A DNA stretch of 64,000 nucleotides from Spiroplasma sabaudiense Ar-1343. Lineage in GTDB: Bacteria > Bacillota_I > Bacilli_A > Mycoplasmatales > Mycoplasmataceae. Each line of letters opens with the position of its first letter. Positions within the stretch are counted from its first letter, which is position 1. Shown in pieces: positions 45,225 through 55,923 of this stretch. The stretch spans positions 992,001 through 1,056,000 of the forward strand of contig NZ_CP006934.1 of NCBI RefSeq assembly GCF_000565215.1, read 5' to 3'. The position numbers were made by a program, and so were the translations under genes. The notes beneath the pieces were generated by a model. The model made no database searches. It had not been told where the DNA came from and worked only from the letters and a program-made list of their open reading frames with translations.

Positions 45225-45240
45225 ATGACAATCTTGTCAT
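45225..45240 (-). promoter_or_regulatory. Leader inverted repeat of mreB D
   Basis: Perfect 7-2-7 dyad ATGACAA-TC-TTGTCAT, about 8 nt upstream of the AAAGGAG RBS. Confidence 0.5.
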
Positions 45241-45262
45241 TCTATAATTACGCACCAGCACA

Positions 45263-45291
45263 TAAAAAAATGCAGGACGTAACCTACATTT
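45263..45291 (-). terminator. Terminator upstream of the mreB array
   Basis: AAATGTAGG / CCTGCATTT stem (one G-T pair) then a seven-T run on the minus strand; ends the ABC permease transcript. Confidence 0.8.
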
Positions 45292-45409
45292 ATTATAACA
45301 AAAACACCAATTAATAGCAATTTGTCTTGTAAAATATTATATTTATTATCATCTAGACTTTTTGATTATATCGTTTATTTCCCTATTACAGTAGTAATTT
45401 TTTAATAAA

Positions 45410-46942
45410 TTACACATTACTTTTTTTATTGAAATAAAAGAAAAATATTAGGTTTGTCCCAAAAAATAATAAAGTATAGAAAATGTAAGTGAACTCCAGA
45501 ATCGGATTTTTTACAAAATAGTACTCAGTTTTTTGGGTTTGAGGATTGATCTTTGATTTTACTTTAAAGTCGATTTTTGAATTTACAGGTTCATACTGGC
45601 GATAAAAATAATCATAATAAACATCATCACAATACATTCTTCCATATCACATATTTGTTAACTGCATTAATGGGTTGAAAAGATTTTGCATTCGGTTTTT
45701 TGAGTAGATTTGATTCATAATATCAACTTCAATTTTTTTAAACTCTGTTTGCTGGATTTGGATAGAGTGATTCAATGCCTTAAAAAATAAAAGTTCTGCT
45801 GCTGAATGATAACCTTCTTTAATTTGAGAACCGTAATCTCCCATTCTCCAATAACTTGTTCATTTGATTGATGAATTTTGCAAATAAAAATTTGTGAAGT
45901 ATACTTCCATTAAATCGTTAATGAAAAGATACTCAGGTTTTTTGTTATTATTTTTTAAAAACTTTATTAATTGGTTTGGTTCAAATTTTTCTGTACCATA
46001 GTTAAATTCATATAAGTCACTATATTGAATTTTAACATTGTAAGATTTTTCAAATAAATTATGAAAATAATTAATTAGGTTATTATAGTCTTCATATTCA
46101 GGGTAGTCATCTAGTATTTGAAAACCATTTTTATTTCCATCAAACCAAAGTGCTGGGCCAAACAAGAAACCGTCAACCCTATCAAAATCCATTTCACTGA
46201 TTAAATTTTCTTCCACTTCTTTTCCTTGAGATACTATTTTTTTTGCTAAATCACTTTGCTCAAAAACTTTATTAATCTCAGTAACTTTATAAATTTGAGA
46301 GCCTAATTCAATTGTCTCAAAATCATAGTATTCCTCGTTTTTTATATTAACCTTACCCTCTGGAACCAATTGCGAGAATGATAAAATAAAAAAAAGAGTT
46401 AGAAAAGAAATACTTATACTAATAACTGAAGAAAGCGAATTTGCAATAAGTAAGTTAAAAACAACCGAAAAAGTTGCCATCATTAAAGCAAAAATAAAAT
46501 ATCAGCCAAGTTTGGCAATAAAAACTTGGTAGTAAATTTCTTTTTGAGGAACAGCGGCATAAAAAACACCGTTTAAAACTAAAATAGTTCCCAGCAAAAA
46601 AGACAGATACGCATAAAGTATAAATATTCTGGTAAAGTAAATTGATTTATTATTAAATCCAAACCTTTTTTCTAAAGAAATGATTCCATTATTTTTATCA
46701 TCGCTCAATAATTTTGTCGCAAAGTAAACAACCGAAATTGCTAAAAAAATTGATACTAGTGCATTAGATATAATAGAAAACCATGATACATAAGCCTCTC
46801 AATAAACATTCGCATAATAAACGATTACAATTCCAGTAATTAAGTTAATTAATATTGTCAAAACCGACAACAGTATAATTGGTACATTTTTTAGACAACC
46901 AGCTGAAATCGTTTTTAATAAACCGAAAAAATTATTTTTCAT
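45410..46942 (-). CDS. ABC transporter permease with large central domain
   Basis: 510 residues: about six hydrophobic helices in residues 1-185 (including VPIILLSVLTILINLITGIV), a ~290-residue polar domain, and one C-terminal helix (FTYIFYTLLFFGTNLIFFF). This order matches the two permeases on the other strand (47987 and 49700). Its start overlaps the end of the ATPase gene by 11 nt, so the two work together. Substrate unknown; it could export a peptide or release lipid-linked material. Confidence 0.8.
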
Positions 46943-47669
46943 TATTAAAGTACCTCTCAATCATTTCAATTTTTTCGCTTTTGTTTAAATCAATGGTTTT
47001 ATGATATGTGTGAACCAGATCTTTAATATCTTTCTTGGGTTTATTTAAGACTACTTCACCTTTTTTTATAATGATAACGCGGTCTAGTAGAAGTTCAATC
47101 TCCTCAATTAGATGGGTAATAATGATAATCGTTTTACCTTTAAGCTTCAAACCCTGAATTACCTTAATCACAACCTCTTTGTTTTCAGCATCAAGATTTG
47201 CAGTTGGTTCATCAAAAAAAACTATTTCAGAATCTATCAAAAAGAGAATTAGTAATGATAACATTTTTCTTTGCCCTGCAGACAACTTCTTTATTTTTGT
47301 TTTTTTAAATTGATTGTAATCAAAAAGCCACTTTAGATCATTAATTTCAGTAATTGGGAAATCCTTTCTTAAAAGCAAGTTAAAAATATATTTGCAATAA
47401 ATTTCAACTGAGACATTTCCGGGCATCTCGTTACTCTCCACAAAGAAAAACATTTTATCAAAATCGCTTTTTTCAAGTTTTTTCCCTTCAAGAGAAATTT
47501 CACCTGAATCTGGTAGATGCTCATTAAAAATTGTCTTTAGTAACGTTGTCTTGCCAACGCCGTTGTTTCCTAAAATTCCGCAAACCTCGCCTTTTTTAAA
47601 AGTTAAGTTAATATCAATTAGAATTTTTTTAGTTCCAAAACTTTTGTTTAAATTCTTTATTTCAAACAT
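46932..47669 (-). CDS. ABC transporter ATP-binding protein
   Basis: 245 residues. ATG 47667-47669 (MFEIKNLNKSFG) with AAGGAAAA upstream; a further upstream ATG would add an unusual Lys/Ile-rich end. Walker A GNNGVGKTT, Q-loop region FFVES, signature LSAGQRKML, Walker B VFFDEPTANLD, switch THL. First gene of a two-gene operon with the permease. Importers versus exporters cannot be separated, but ABC-2-like partner proteins suggest export. Confidence 0.92.
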   Translation of the reverse strand: MFEIKNLNKSFGTKKILIDINLTFKKGEVCGILGNNGVGKTTLLKTIFNEHLPDSGEISLEGKKLEKSDFDKMFFFVESNEMPGNVSVEIYCKYIFNLLLRKDFPITEINDLKWLFDYNQFKKTKIKKLSAGQRKMLSLLILFLIDSEIVFFDEPTANLDAENKEVVIKVIQGLKLKGKTIIIITHLIEEIELLLDRVIIIKKGEVVLNKPKKDIKDLVHTYHKTIDLNKSEKIEMIERYFNNEK

Positions 47670-47986
47670 TTGATTATTTTCCTTTTTTATATTTTTAAAA
47701 ATATAAATTAATTTTATCATTAATAAACTTCTCTTTGCAAATCGACGCGTTATTCAAATTTACACAATTTTATGAAAATAAAGAAATTTAAATTTAAAAC
47801 AAATAAAAATTTTTATAAAATATAAATAAAATCTTTAAAAATAATTATTATAAAGTAGTATAATGATTTTGTATCGACGTATTATTATCTCTGCCTGGTA
47901 ATCCTGGGACAGAATTATTTAAAAATCAACTGATATCTGCTAGTTGATCAAGATTTTTAGTAATTAAATGAGATGTGAGGACCCAA
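47670..47986. other. Divergent promoter region and structured leader
   Basis: Holds a -10 box TATAAT at 47859-47864 for the rightward operon and a leader of ~115 nt with a hairpin (ATCAACT / AGTTGAT) followed by ATTTTTAG, which resembles an attenuator. No gene is seen. Confidence 0.5.
47859..47864 (+). promoter_or_regulatory. Putative -10 box of ABC operon 2
   Basis: AAAGTAGTATAATGAT; the same extended AGTAGTATAAT occurs at 52181 before the secreted protein gene. Confidence 0.5.
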
Positions 47987-49681
47987 ATGAATAAATTTGT
48001 CAAAAAGAAAAACCAATTTTGGGCGCTTTTTTTATGAAAAATTAAAAAAATATTTGAAATTAAAAGTTTTTTAGTTGTTGTTTTAATATTTGCTGCAATT
48101 AGCGCAATTTTTGCAATTTCCCTTTCGGTTAGTTTAGCAACCTTGGGGGCAGCAGATGAATTGTCAACGAATTTCTATGTTTGATTGACACTAAAATTTG
48201 CTTGTCAAATAATTTTTATTGGTTTTATCATTTTAATTTTGGTAGCAAAACTTTTTAGAATTGATGTTGACAACAAAGAGTTATCAGTATATACAAGAGC
48301 AGGGGTAAAAACTTATTCTTGATTTATTAATCGGATTTTCATGATAACTTTAATTGTTTGAATCATAATTGGGGTTGTTGCATTAGGAGATTTCTTAATA
48401 ATGCTATTTAATCCTTACAATTTTTTTATCAATAAAGCAATTTTTATGTATTTATTTTATTTCTGTTTTAGCTTTGGCTTTTCTGCAGTTACTATTTTAT
48501 TACTTCAAATTTTTAAGATATCTGTTGTTTTTGTGATTTCAATTCCATTGCTAGTAATTATTTCTGGGGCCGGTTTTTTTCACTCATTTTCATCAAAAAC
48601 CGATCAAAAAAACTTTGCACAACAACAGGCACAAGCTGAGTGAGAATTGGCCAATACCTTTAATTACTATAAAGTTTTAACGTCAAATAATTTATATGAC
48701 GAAATGAAAAGTTTTAGTAGAGATATTTATGAAGAGGAATCTTCTAATGCCAAATTTAATGAATACTTTACAATGCGTCAAACCTTTGAAACTGAAGCTT
48801 TAATTCAGAAGGCAATCAATGATAGTTTTTTGGGAACAACAAAATATACTTACAATAATAAGGATTTGAAAATCCAAAACGGGCAGCCATTTTATGATTT
48901 TAATTCTTTTAACTATTCAAGCTATCGACACGATTACCAGTTTTCAAAAAGTTTAAACTATTTGGGAAGCGAATTAAAAAATAATTCCAACCCAGATATC
49001 CATAAGTATTTTCCAATTATAAATTTTTTAGAAAATAACTTGAACTCATTTGAGCCCTCGTTTTTCTTAGTTTCCAGCGATGATTACAAACCCGAAGATG
49101 ATTTATTTGCAAGGGGGGATAATTATAGTCCAATATCTGAAGAGGTTTGAAAAAATTATAATAATAATTATGGTTCTTTTTTAGCAAATTGATTTATTTT
49201 AAATTTTAATAAAGCTTTGTTTTCAATGTCAGATAACTTGATTAGCTATATTTATAAATACGATAATTTGTTTCTTCCATCAATTAAAGCCAATTTAATC
49301 TTTAATCCTTTAACTCAAATTTCACAAATGTCATTTGGAACTTCAAAAAATCCACTTCTTGATAACACTTTTAATTTATTAGATTTTTCGCTCCATTCAA
49401 CATTTCCAAATACCTTTATTAAAATCGATTATAAACCTGGTACAAATGATCTTCTAAAAAAAATTACCACTAAAGATCAAAAAATGATTGTAAAGAATGG
49501 CTATCAACCCGATTTTCTCGAGGATGATGGAGAGTACAGTTCCTACTACAATTTAATTGAGAAAATAAAAGTAGTAAAAATTGTCCCCATTTGAGTTTTG
49601 TTTTTATTACACTTCATTATCGCGATTGGCTTTTATGGCTTAGGATATGTTTTATTAAAAATTAAAATTTTAAAATTATAA
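47987..49681 (+). CDS. ABC transporter permease 1 of operon 2
   Basis: 564 residues: about six N-terminal helices (residues ~25-205), a long extracytoplasmic-type domain rich in Asn, Tyr and Phe (~210-530) and a final helix (VPIWVLFLLHFIIAIGFYG). Similar in layout and in short motifs (SDNLISYIYKYDN, ILNFNKALFS, NPLTQISQMSFG) to the next gene, so they are paralogues that probably form a heterodimer. First gene of a three-gene operon. Substrate unknown. Confidence 0.8.
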
Positions 49682-49699
49682 TTAGAAACGGAAGTAATT

Positions 49700-51361
49700 A
49701 TGAAAATAAAAAGTAAGCTTTTTTGGTACAACACCAAATTATTAGTAAAAACCCCCAGCCTTATTGCAACTGCCGCACTAACAATTGTTAGTTCTGTTAG
49801 CTTATCAATTATGCTTATGATAAATTTTAGAAATTCTGACTTAGCATTTGCAAAAATTAATAGTTTTGTAAATTTATTCATTGTTAAGTTCATTTTGCAA
49901 ATTTTATTATATGGTTGTTTTCAAGTTTTGGTGGTATTTGATTTATTCAACAAGCAGCTAGAAAACGGTAAAATAAATCTAGAACTACGCTCAGGGCAAA
50001 CCCCAAGACAAATTTATTGGGATAAATTATTGCTAACACTTTTTTTAGGATTCTCTCTTTTGGCTACCAATTTTTTATTAGACTGTCTCTTAAGTTTTTG
50101 GGGAGTCTATAATTATATGTTTATCAGAGTTCTTTACAGTTACTTATTTTTGGGTTTATTAATAATATTGGTTAGCACGGTTTCAATTACAACAATGACT
50201 GGATTAAAAATGATCGCGTCACTTATTGTTTCAATTAGTTTTGTAATTACTGTTGGTTTTAGTCAGATAAGTGGAGGGATTATTGTTAATACCTCTAAAG
50301 AAAAATTGTCACAATTTTCTAATCTGGCGCCTTTAACAAATTTGGAGACTTACTATAGTTGAGAGTTCTACAAAACTATTAAGCTTTCTCAAGCACAGGA
50401 AGACTTGCAACAGTTTTATAAATTTTTAGAAATTCAAGACAGTAGTGATGAATATTTTACAATGACCCAACTCCCAGAGCAGCTTCCAGAGGTAGTTTTA
50501 GTAATAAATGAAATTTTCAAAGACAACAGTGATTATAAAATAACGATTCAAAATACTGATAGCAGCTTCCTGCCTTTCAATACTCCAAAAAATTTTGATT
50601 TTGAGGCCTATCACAAAAGAAAAATGAGATCTGCAATTGACTATTTAGTCACCAATTATCAAAACAATTTTTCAAATCACAATTACTTGCCGATGTTTAA
50701 ATTTATTCAAGATAACATTAAAGATTTTGAAAAAGTATTTAATCTAAGTAATGGTTTTATGGATGAAGGTTTTTATCCATTTTCTCGAATTGATTATCGA
50801 AAAAAATACGAATTTGAACCAGAACTTTGACAATTCTACAACAATAGTTATGGGGCCGTCTTTAGTAGTTGAATTGTTTTAAATTTGGGTAAGTCTGTGT
50901 ACAGCGTTTCCAATGATTTAATAAGTTTTATTTACAAATATGATAATCAATTTTCACCAATCGTTAAAACTCACTTGATTTTAAATCCGTTGGTTCAGTT
51001 TTCTCAAATGGGATTTGGGGCGACTAACCCTCGCGTTATTGATGATATTTATAAAACAAACATGTCAGCATTTTGATACTATAATTTTGTAAACACTCAA
51101 ATTAAAGTTAAGTATAAAGAAAATTCTACAGCCAAGCTTCACAAAATGATTACTGGAGATTCAGGACCACTAGTCAAAGATGGGTTACAGCTTGATTTTG
51201 GCTCAGAAGTCGATGATATTATCTCTTATTATGATTTGGTCAACAATCTAAAAGTAACGGAAGTGGTACCTATTTGGGCGATGTATATCGAATATATAAC
51301 AATAAGTTTAGTATTAATAATAATTGGCAAATACAGTTTTAAGAAAACTGTATTTAATTAA
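49700..51361 (+). CDS. ABC transporter permease 2 of operon 2
   Basis: 553 residues, paralogous to the preceding gene (shared: SNDLISFIYKYDNQFSP, LILNPLVQFSQMGFG, VPIWAMY near the end). N-terminal helices, long polar domain, single C-terminal helix. It starts 18 nt after permease 1 and ends 12 nt before the ATPase. It is linked with an ATPase, so it is an ABC system, most likely an exporter or a membrane-remodelling type. Substrate unknown. Confidence 0.8.
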
Positions 51362-51373
51362 AGGGGATTAATC

Positions 51374-52108
51374 ATGATAGAACTAAAAAGCGTTTTCAAG
51401 GTTTATAAAAGCCATAAGGGAATAAACAATATAAGTTTTAAAATCAATAAGCAAGACGTCGTCGCTTTTGTTGGTGATAATGGAGCCGGGAAAACAACAA
51501 CAATAAAAGCAATTTTTAAGGAAATTAAATTGGATTTAGGACAAATTACTTTTAATAATGAGGTAATAACCAAAAAACATTTGCAAAAAATGGCATTTTT
51601 CCCAGACTCAAATAATATTCCTTTGGACTTAAAAGTAGAGGATTATATCTACTTTGTTGGTCTTCTCAATGGGGTTGGTAAAAAAGAGATTACAAAGCGC
51701 GGGGACAAACTTCTAAGATCTTTAAATATTTTAGATTCCAAGGAACAAAAGTTGAGTCAGCTATCTGCGGGAATGAAGAAAAAAGCAATTCTTGCAGCAA
51801 CACTAGTTTATCAACCAGAGGTTATTATTTTTGATGAGCCCACTGCCAACTTAGATATAAAGGCCAAGACCGAATTTATTGAAATCATCGACAAGCTACA
51901 TCACCAGGGAATCACAATTTTAATTACTAGTCACTTAATTGATGAATTACAAAAAATTGCAAATCACTTAATAATCATTGACAAGGGAAAAATTATTTAT
52001 GATGCTGCTTTTGATAAAAATAAAGAATCAATCTTGGAAATTCACAATCGCCTAGTTAAACCAGCGCAAAATAACATTGAAGATATCTTGGGAGTCTACG
52101 ACGACTAA
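51374..52108 (+). CDS. ABC transporter ATP-binding protein of operon 2
   Basis: 244 residues: Walker A GDNGAGKTTT, signature LSAGMKKKA, Walker B VIIFDEPTANLD, switch SHL. RBS AAGGGGA. Related to the ATPase at 46932 (both have DEPTANLD and a short switch region), consistent with duplication of one whole system into divergent copies. Confidence 0.92.
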   Translation: MIELKSVFKVYKSHKGINNISFKINKQDVVAFVGDNGAGKTTTIKAIFKEIKLDLGQITFNNEVITKKHLQKMAFFPDSNNIPLDLKVEDYIYFVGLLNGVGKKEITKRGDKLLRSLNILDSKEQKLSQLSAGMKKKAILAATLVYQPEVIIFDEPTANLDIKAKTEFIEIIDKLHHQGITILITSHLIDELQKIANHLIIIDKGKIIYDAAFDKNKESILEIHNRLVKPAQNNIEDILGVYDD

Positions 52109-52113
52109 TAAAT

Positions 52114-52142
52114 AAAAAATATTCCTTTGGAATATTTTTTAT
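52114..52142 (+). terminator. Terminator of ABC operon 2
   Basis: Stem AAAAAATATTCC-TTT-GGAATATTTTTT. Confidence 0.9.
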
Positions 52143-52180
52143 TTTTATACCAATTATAGGTAAAAATTATTAAGAAGTAG

Positions 52181-52186
52181 TATAAT
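52181..52186 (+). promoter_or_regulatory. Putative -10 box of the secreted-protein gene
   Basis: AAGTAGTATAATAAT, the same extended element as at 47859; the leader to the start is ~130 nt. Confidence 0.5.
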
Positions 52187-52320
52187 AATATTGCCACTAA
52201 AATTATTTAAGGGTTCATTATAAACAAGCCAAAACAAATCTTGTTTACTTATTTCTGTCTTTGGAAGTGCTAGCAAATATTTACTAACAATTTATAATCA
52301 AAAAATAAATGGAGGTTTTT

Positions 52321-52935
52321 ATGAAATACTTATTATCAGTTTTAGCAATTACATCGATTAATGCATCAGCTGTTGCAACTTCGGTAGCCAACAAAAATAT
52401 AAATATAAATTATAATTTACTTAATGAAAACGAAGAAATCCAACTTCAACCAAGAAGTTGTGATGGTCCTGATGTTGCTTACTGGACTGCACCAACAAAT
52501 CGTCCGTTCGTTGACATTTCGGCTAAATCTTCAGCCAGTCGAGGATGAAGTGACACAGTCCACTCAAAAACTGTTCGTCTAGGAAATATTTCAGAAAAAG
52601 GTTTAACTTATGATGATGTCAAGTGCATGAATCAAACCACAATTTATGGGGAGATCGGTGGATATTTCAAGGGTGGTAAAATTGTTAAAAGCAGCCCATA
52701 TGAAACATTAAAAAATAAAAGTGTCTCAAGTGATCACATAACCTTTTATGGAACAAAAGAACTTGAAAGCAAGACTGGATGAGCTGTTCAAAAGGTGCAA
52801 AATTCATTTGAATTGATAGTTTATTTTAATGGGGAAGCCTTCCTACAAGGTACAACAAGAGCCTATTCAAAGGGTGCTGTTTCTTCTGTTAATTCAGTTT
52901 TCACCATTAAAGAAATTTTAATTAGCCAGGGATAA
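52321..52935 (+). CDS. Small secreted protein of unknown function
   Basis: 204 residues. ATG 52321 follows GGAGG; the ATG at 52309 overlaps that RBS. Signal peptide MKYLLSVLAITSINASAVA, cleaved without a lipobox. The mature protein is rich in Ser, Gly and Thr and beta-strand-like (ITFYGTKELESKTGWAVQKV, FELIVYFNGEAFLQG), with two Cys (RSCDGPD, DVKCMNQ) that could form a disulphide. I recognise no family. It sits between two ABC systems and shares a promoter element with one, so it may be their substrate or be coregulated. Confidence 0.75.
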
Positions 52936-52944
52936 AATATAAAT

Positions 52945-52973
52945 AAACTAGTAGGAAATGCTAGTTTTTTTTG
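52945..52973 (+). terminator. Terminator of the secreted-protein gene
   Basis: AAACTAG...CTAGTTT stem followed by a run of eight T. Confidence 0.8.
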
Positions 52974-53009
52974 TGATATGATAATTATTGTTTGAAAGGG
53001 AATTGAGCT

Positions 53010-53714
53010 ATGGTAAAAATTAGTAATCTAAATAAAAAGTATTCTGAAAACATCGGAAACTTTGATATAAATTTAACAATTCCAGATGGTAAGGTTTATG
53101 GAATTATCGGACCCAACGGAGCTGGTAAAAGTACTATGATTCGTCAAATTTTAGGATTTATTAGACCAGATAGCGGGGAAATTATAATTAACGAGGTTAA
53201 CCCTGTTACCAACTCTAAAAAATTGATGGAGTTCACTGGATATGTTTCAGGTGAAGTAAGTCTATATAACAATATGACAGGTATTAAATATTTGAAGCTT
53301 GTGCACGGCTTAAAAAAAGATGCAGATTGAGATTTTGTAGAGTTATTGTTGAAACACTTTGATATTAATGCAAATCAAAAAATCAAAAAGATGTCAAAAG
53401 GGATGAAACAAAAAATTGCCCTTATTTGTGCCACTATGAATAAGCCTAAGTTTTTAGTTTTAGATGAACCAACTTCAGGACTAGATCCAATTATGCAAGA
53501 ACAGTTCAATGATTTGATTCGCAAACTTCAAAAAGACTACGGGACAACAGTTTTAATCTGCTCTCATATTTTTGAGGAAGTTGCCAAGTTATGTAGCCAG
53601 GTTGGTTTCATAAAAGATGGACGCTTAATTGAAGAATTTGAAGTTGAAAAAAACGGCATTGATCAAATTAATGAACGTTTTAAAAAATTATATACAAAGG
53701 AGAGTGTTTTATAA
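53010..53714 (+). CDS. ABC-2 type transporter ATP-binding protein
   Basis: 234 residues: Walker A GPNGAGKST, signature MSKGMKQKIA, Walker B LVLDEPTSGLDP, switch SHIFEE. Typical of the CcmA/drug-export class that pairs with ABC-2 permeases. Its TAA overlaps the ATG of the next gene by one base, so translation is coupled. Confidence 0.93.
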
Positions 53715-54667
53715 TGGAAAAGAATGTTTTTGTTCAAAATAATAGAATTGTTTTCACTCATCTAAAGATTCATTGGAAACTAGTTTTATTTTTCGCAATT
53801 TGTTGATTTTTATTTACTGTTTCTTTAATGGTTCCAACAGTATTTCCATTCACAGAATTTGGCTATAATCGACCGTTTATCCAAGTTTTACATATTCTTT
53901 CTGAAACTCAACACGAAAATGGTTCATCAGGAAGCGGTTCATCACCAATGACAATTTCACAGGTATTAAATTCAAGTTTATTTGGACCTCCTGCAATCAT
54001 ATTTTTCACAGTTGTTATTATGACCTTTGCGCACTTGAGTTTTACAAAAGAAATTGGTCATAACCAAATTGGGGTCTGAATGACTTTGTCACTATCAAGA
54101 ACTCAAATATTTGTATCAAAACTACTATTTATTTTATTCACTTGTTTTGCTATTTTTATGCCCTCATTTTTGGTTATTATAATTATTTCAGCAACAGCTT
54201 ATGACGCTAATCAATTTATGGGACTTGTTTTATTGTATGGATTAATTTTCTTTATATTCATTTTAGCACTTGTAGGAATTTACACTTTATTTTTTATTAT
54301 ATTTTCAGATAAACCAGCATTAGCTTTAATAATTATTTCAATGATATCGGTTTATATTATTGTAACCTCAGTAATTAACTTATTTGCTTCAGTGGCATAT
54401 GAGCCAGCAAAATGAATGTTAAATTTCAAATATTTTTCAATTCAGTCGCTAATAGTTTCTCCGTTAAACTTTCAATATGTAGAGAATAACCAAACGGTAG
54501 TTGAAAATATCATTTCAGAAAACACTACTGTGACACTAACTTTTAATAATTTAGTTAAGGCAAACCTTGGTTGACAAATAGCTTCACCAATAGTTCTGCT
54601 TTCGCTTGGATGTGGATCTTCATATCTGGGAAACCACATTTTTAATAGAAAAAATTTCAATTTATAA
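53714..54667 (+). CDS. ABC-2 type permease
   Basis: 317 residues, six hydrophobic helices; the motif LSLSRTQIFVSKLLFILF (substrate-independent ABC-2 motif) follows helix 2. Partner of the ATPase upstream in a two-gene operon. This simple architecture without a large extracytoplasmic domain differs from the permeases at 45410-51361. Substrate unknown. Confidence 0.88.
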
Positions 54668-54671
54668 AGTC

Positions 54672-54703
54672 AAAAAAAATAAGTCGCAAGACTTATTTTT
54701 TTA
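54672..54703. terminator. Bidirectional terminator
   Basis: AAAAAATAAGTC-GCAA-GACTTATTTTTT between the convergent ABC-2 permease and mreB3-like genes. Confidence 0.9.
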
Positions 54704-54719
54704 TTAATTATTTCAATTT

Positions 54720-55751
54720 TTAGTTATACAAATTTTCTTTATTTTCAATTTTTTCTTCCATTAATTGCAACATTTTTTTCTTGTAAAGAACTGCACCGTC
54801 AATAACGGCTGTTGAGGCATTTTTAGCAACTTTAACAGGGATTTCAAAGAAGTCTTCAAAGAAGTCTTTAACTCCTTGAATTCCACTCATTGCCCCAGTA
54901 ACGATGATTCCGTTGCGAATAATGTCACCAGCTAATTCATTTGGGGTATCTTCTAAAACACTAGTTATTAAAACTGTTAAGTTTCCAAAGCAAACTTGAA
55001 CCAATTTACTGATTTCTGAATCTGTTAAAACAATCTCTTTGGGCATTCCTGAAACGACTTCACGTCCAAATACTTTAATTTTTAAAGGGTTTTTAGTTTT
55101 AATTAAAGTTCCAATATTGATTTTAACTTTTTCACCAGTTACAACACCAACCTCCATGTTGTATCTTGCACGAATGTATTTTACAATTTCTTCATCAAGG
55201 GCATTTCCAGCAACTTTAGTTCATTTATATGAAATTACTCCATCAGCTGAAATTGCTCCAGCAGTTGCTTTTCCAGCTCCAATGTCCAGGGATAAAATTC
55301 CTGTTGGTTCAAAAATATCATAACCAGCTCCAAGAGCGGCCATTTTAACATCATCCTCAGTTTGCACATAATATGCTCCTAAGTTTTTAACAAGATCAAC
55401 TAGCGCTTTTCTCTCTAAGGTAGTTACACTTAGCGGACAAGCAATTAGCATAATTGATCCAACTAAATCATCTTGGTATTGACCTAAAGCGGCTCCGATA
55501 AATTCTTTTAAAACCTCGATATTTGCAATAACCCCATTCTTTAGGGGATATTCCAATCTTGTTGAATTATTAGTCTTTCCAACTAACTTTGCGGCTTCAT
55601 TACCAATTGCTAAAATTTTTCTATTTTTAGTGTTTAATGCCATTACTGTTGCTTCATCAAATACGATTCCCAAACCTTCAATATATATTCTTGTTGAGTG
55701 AGAACCAAAATCCATTGCAATAAATTTTCTTTCTTTCTTTTGTTTAGCCAT
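54720..55751 (-). CDS. mreB3: Divergent MreB (MreB3-like) with altered active site
   Basis: 343 residues of actin fold, with departures from the other five copies: phosphate-1 AMDFGSHSTRIYIEG; Asp134 where the catalytic Glu is expected (VQTEDDVKMAALG); phosphate-2 LDIGAGKATAG with Lys161 in place of Thr; adenosine loop VTGAMSGIQG in place of CGGGALI. From memory, Spiroplasma MreB3 is known for exactly such Glu-to-Asp and Thr-to-Lys changes and weak ATPase activity. It lies 172 nt downstream of another mreB in the same direction. RBS AAAGGAAC. Confidence 0.88.
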
Positions 55752-55766
55752 GATTTGTTCCTTTCA

Positions 55767-55782
55767 TTAAGACAATTCTTAA
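55767..55782 (-). promoter_or_regulatory. Leader inverted repeat of the mreB3-like gene
   Basis: Perfect 6-4-6 dyad TTAAGA-CAAT-TCTTAA just upstream of the AAAGGA RBS. Confidence 0.45.
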
Positions 55783-55879
55783 GAAAATAATTGACTCGTA
55801 AATATTATACATAATTTGAAGCAAAAAATCTCACCTTTGTGTAAAAAATAGTTAAAGAATATAATATATTTAACGAAAA

Positions 55880-55912
55880 AAAGAAAAAAAATCACTTATA
55901 AAGTGATTTTTG
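55880..55912 (-). terminator. Terminator of mreB F
   Basis: AAAAATCACTT-ATA-AAGTGATTTTT, then a T-rich run on the minus strand; it separates this mreB from the mreB3-like gene. Confidence 0.9.
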
Positions 55913-55923
55913 GGTTATTATTC

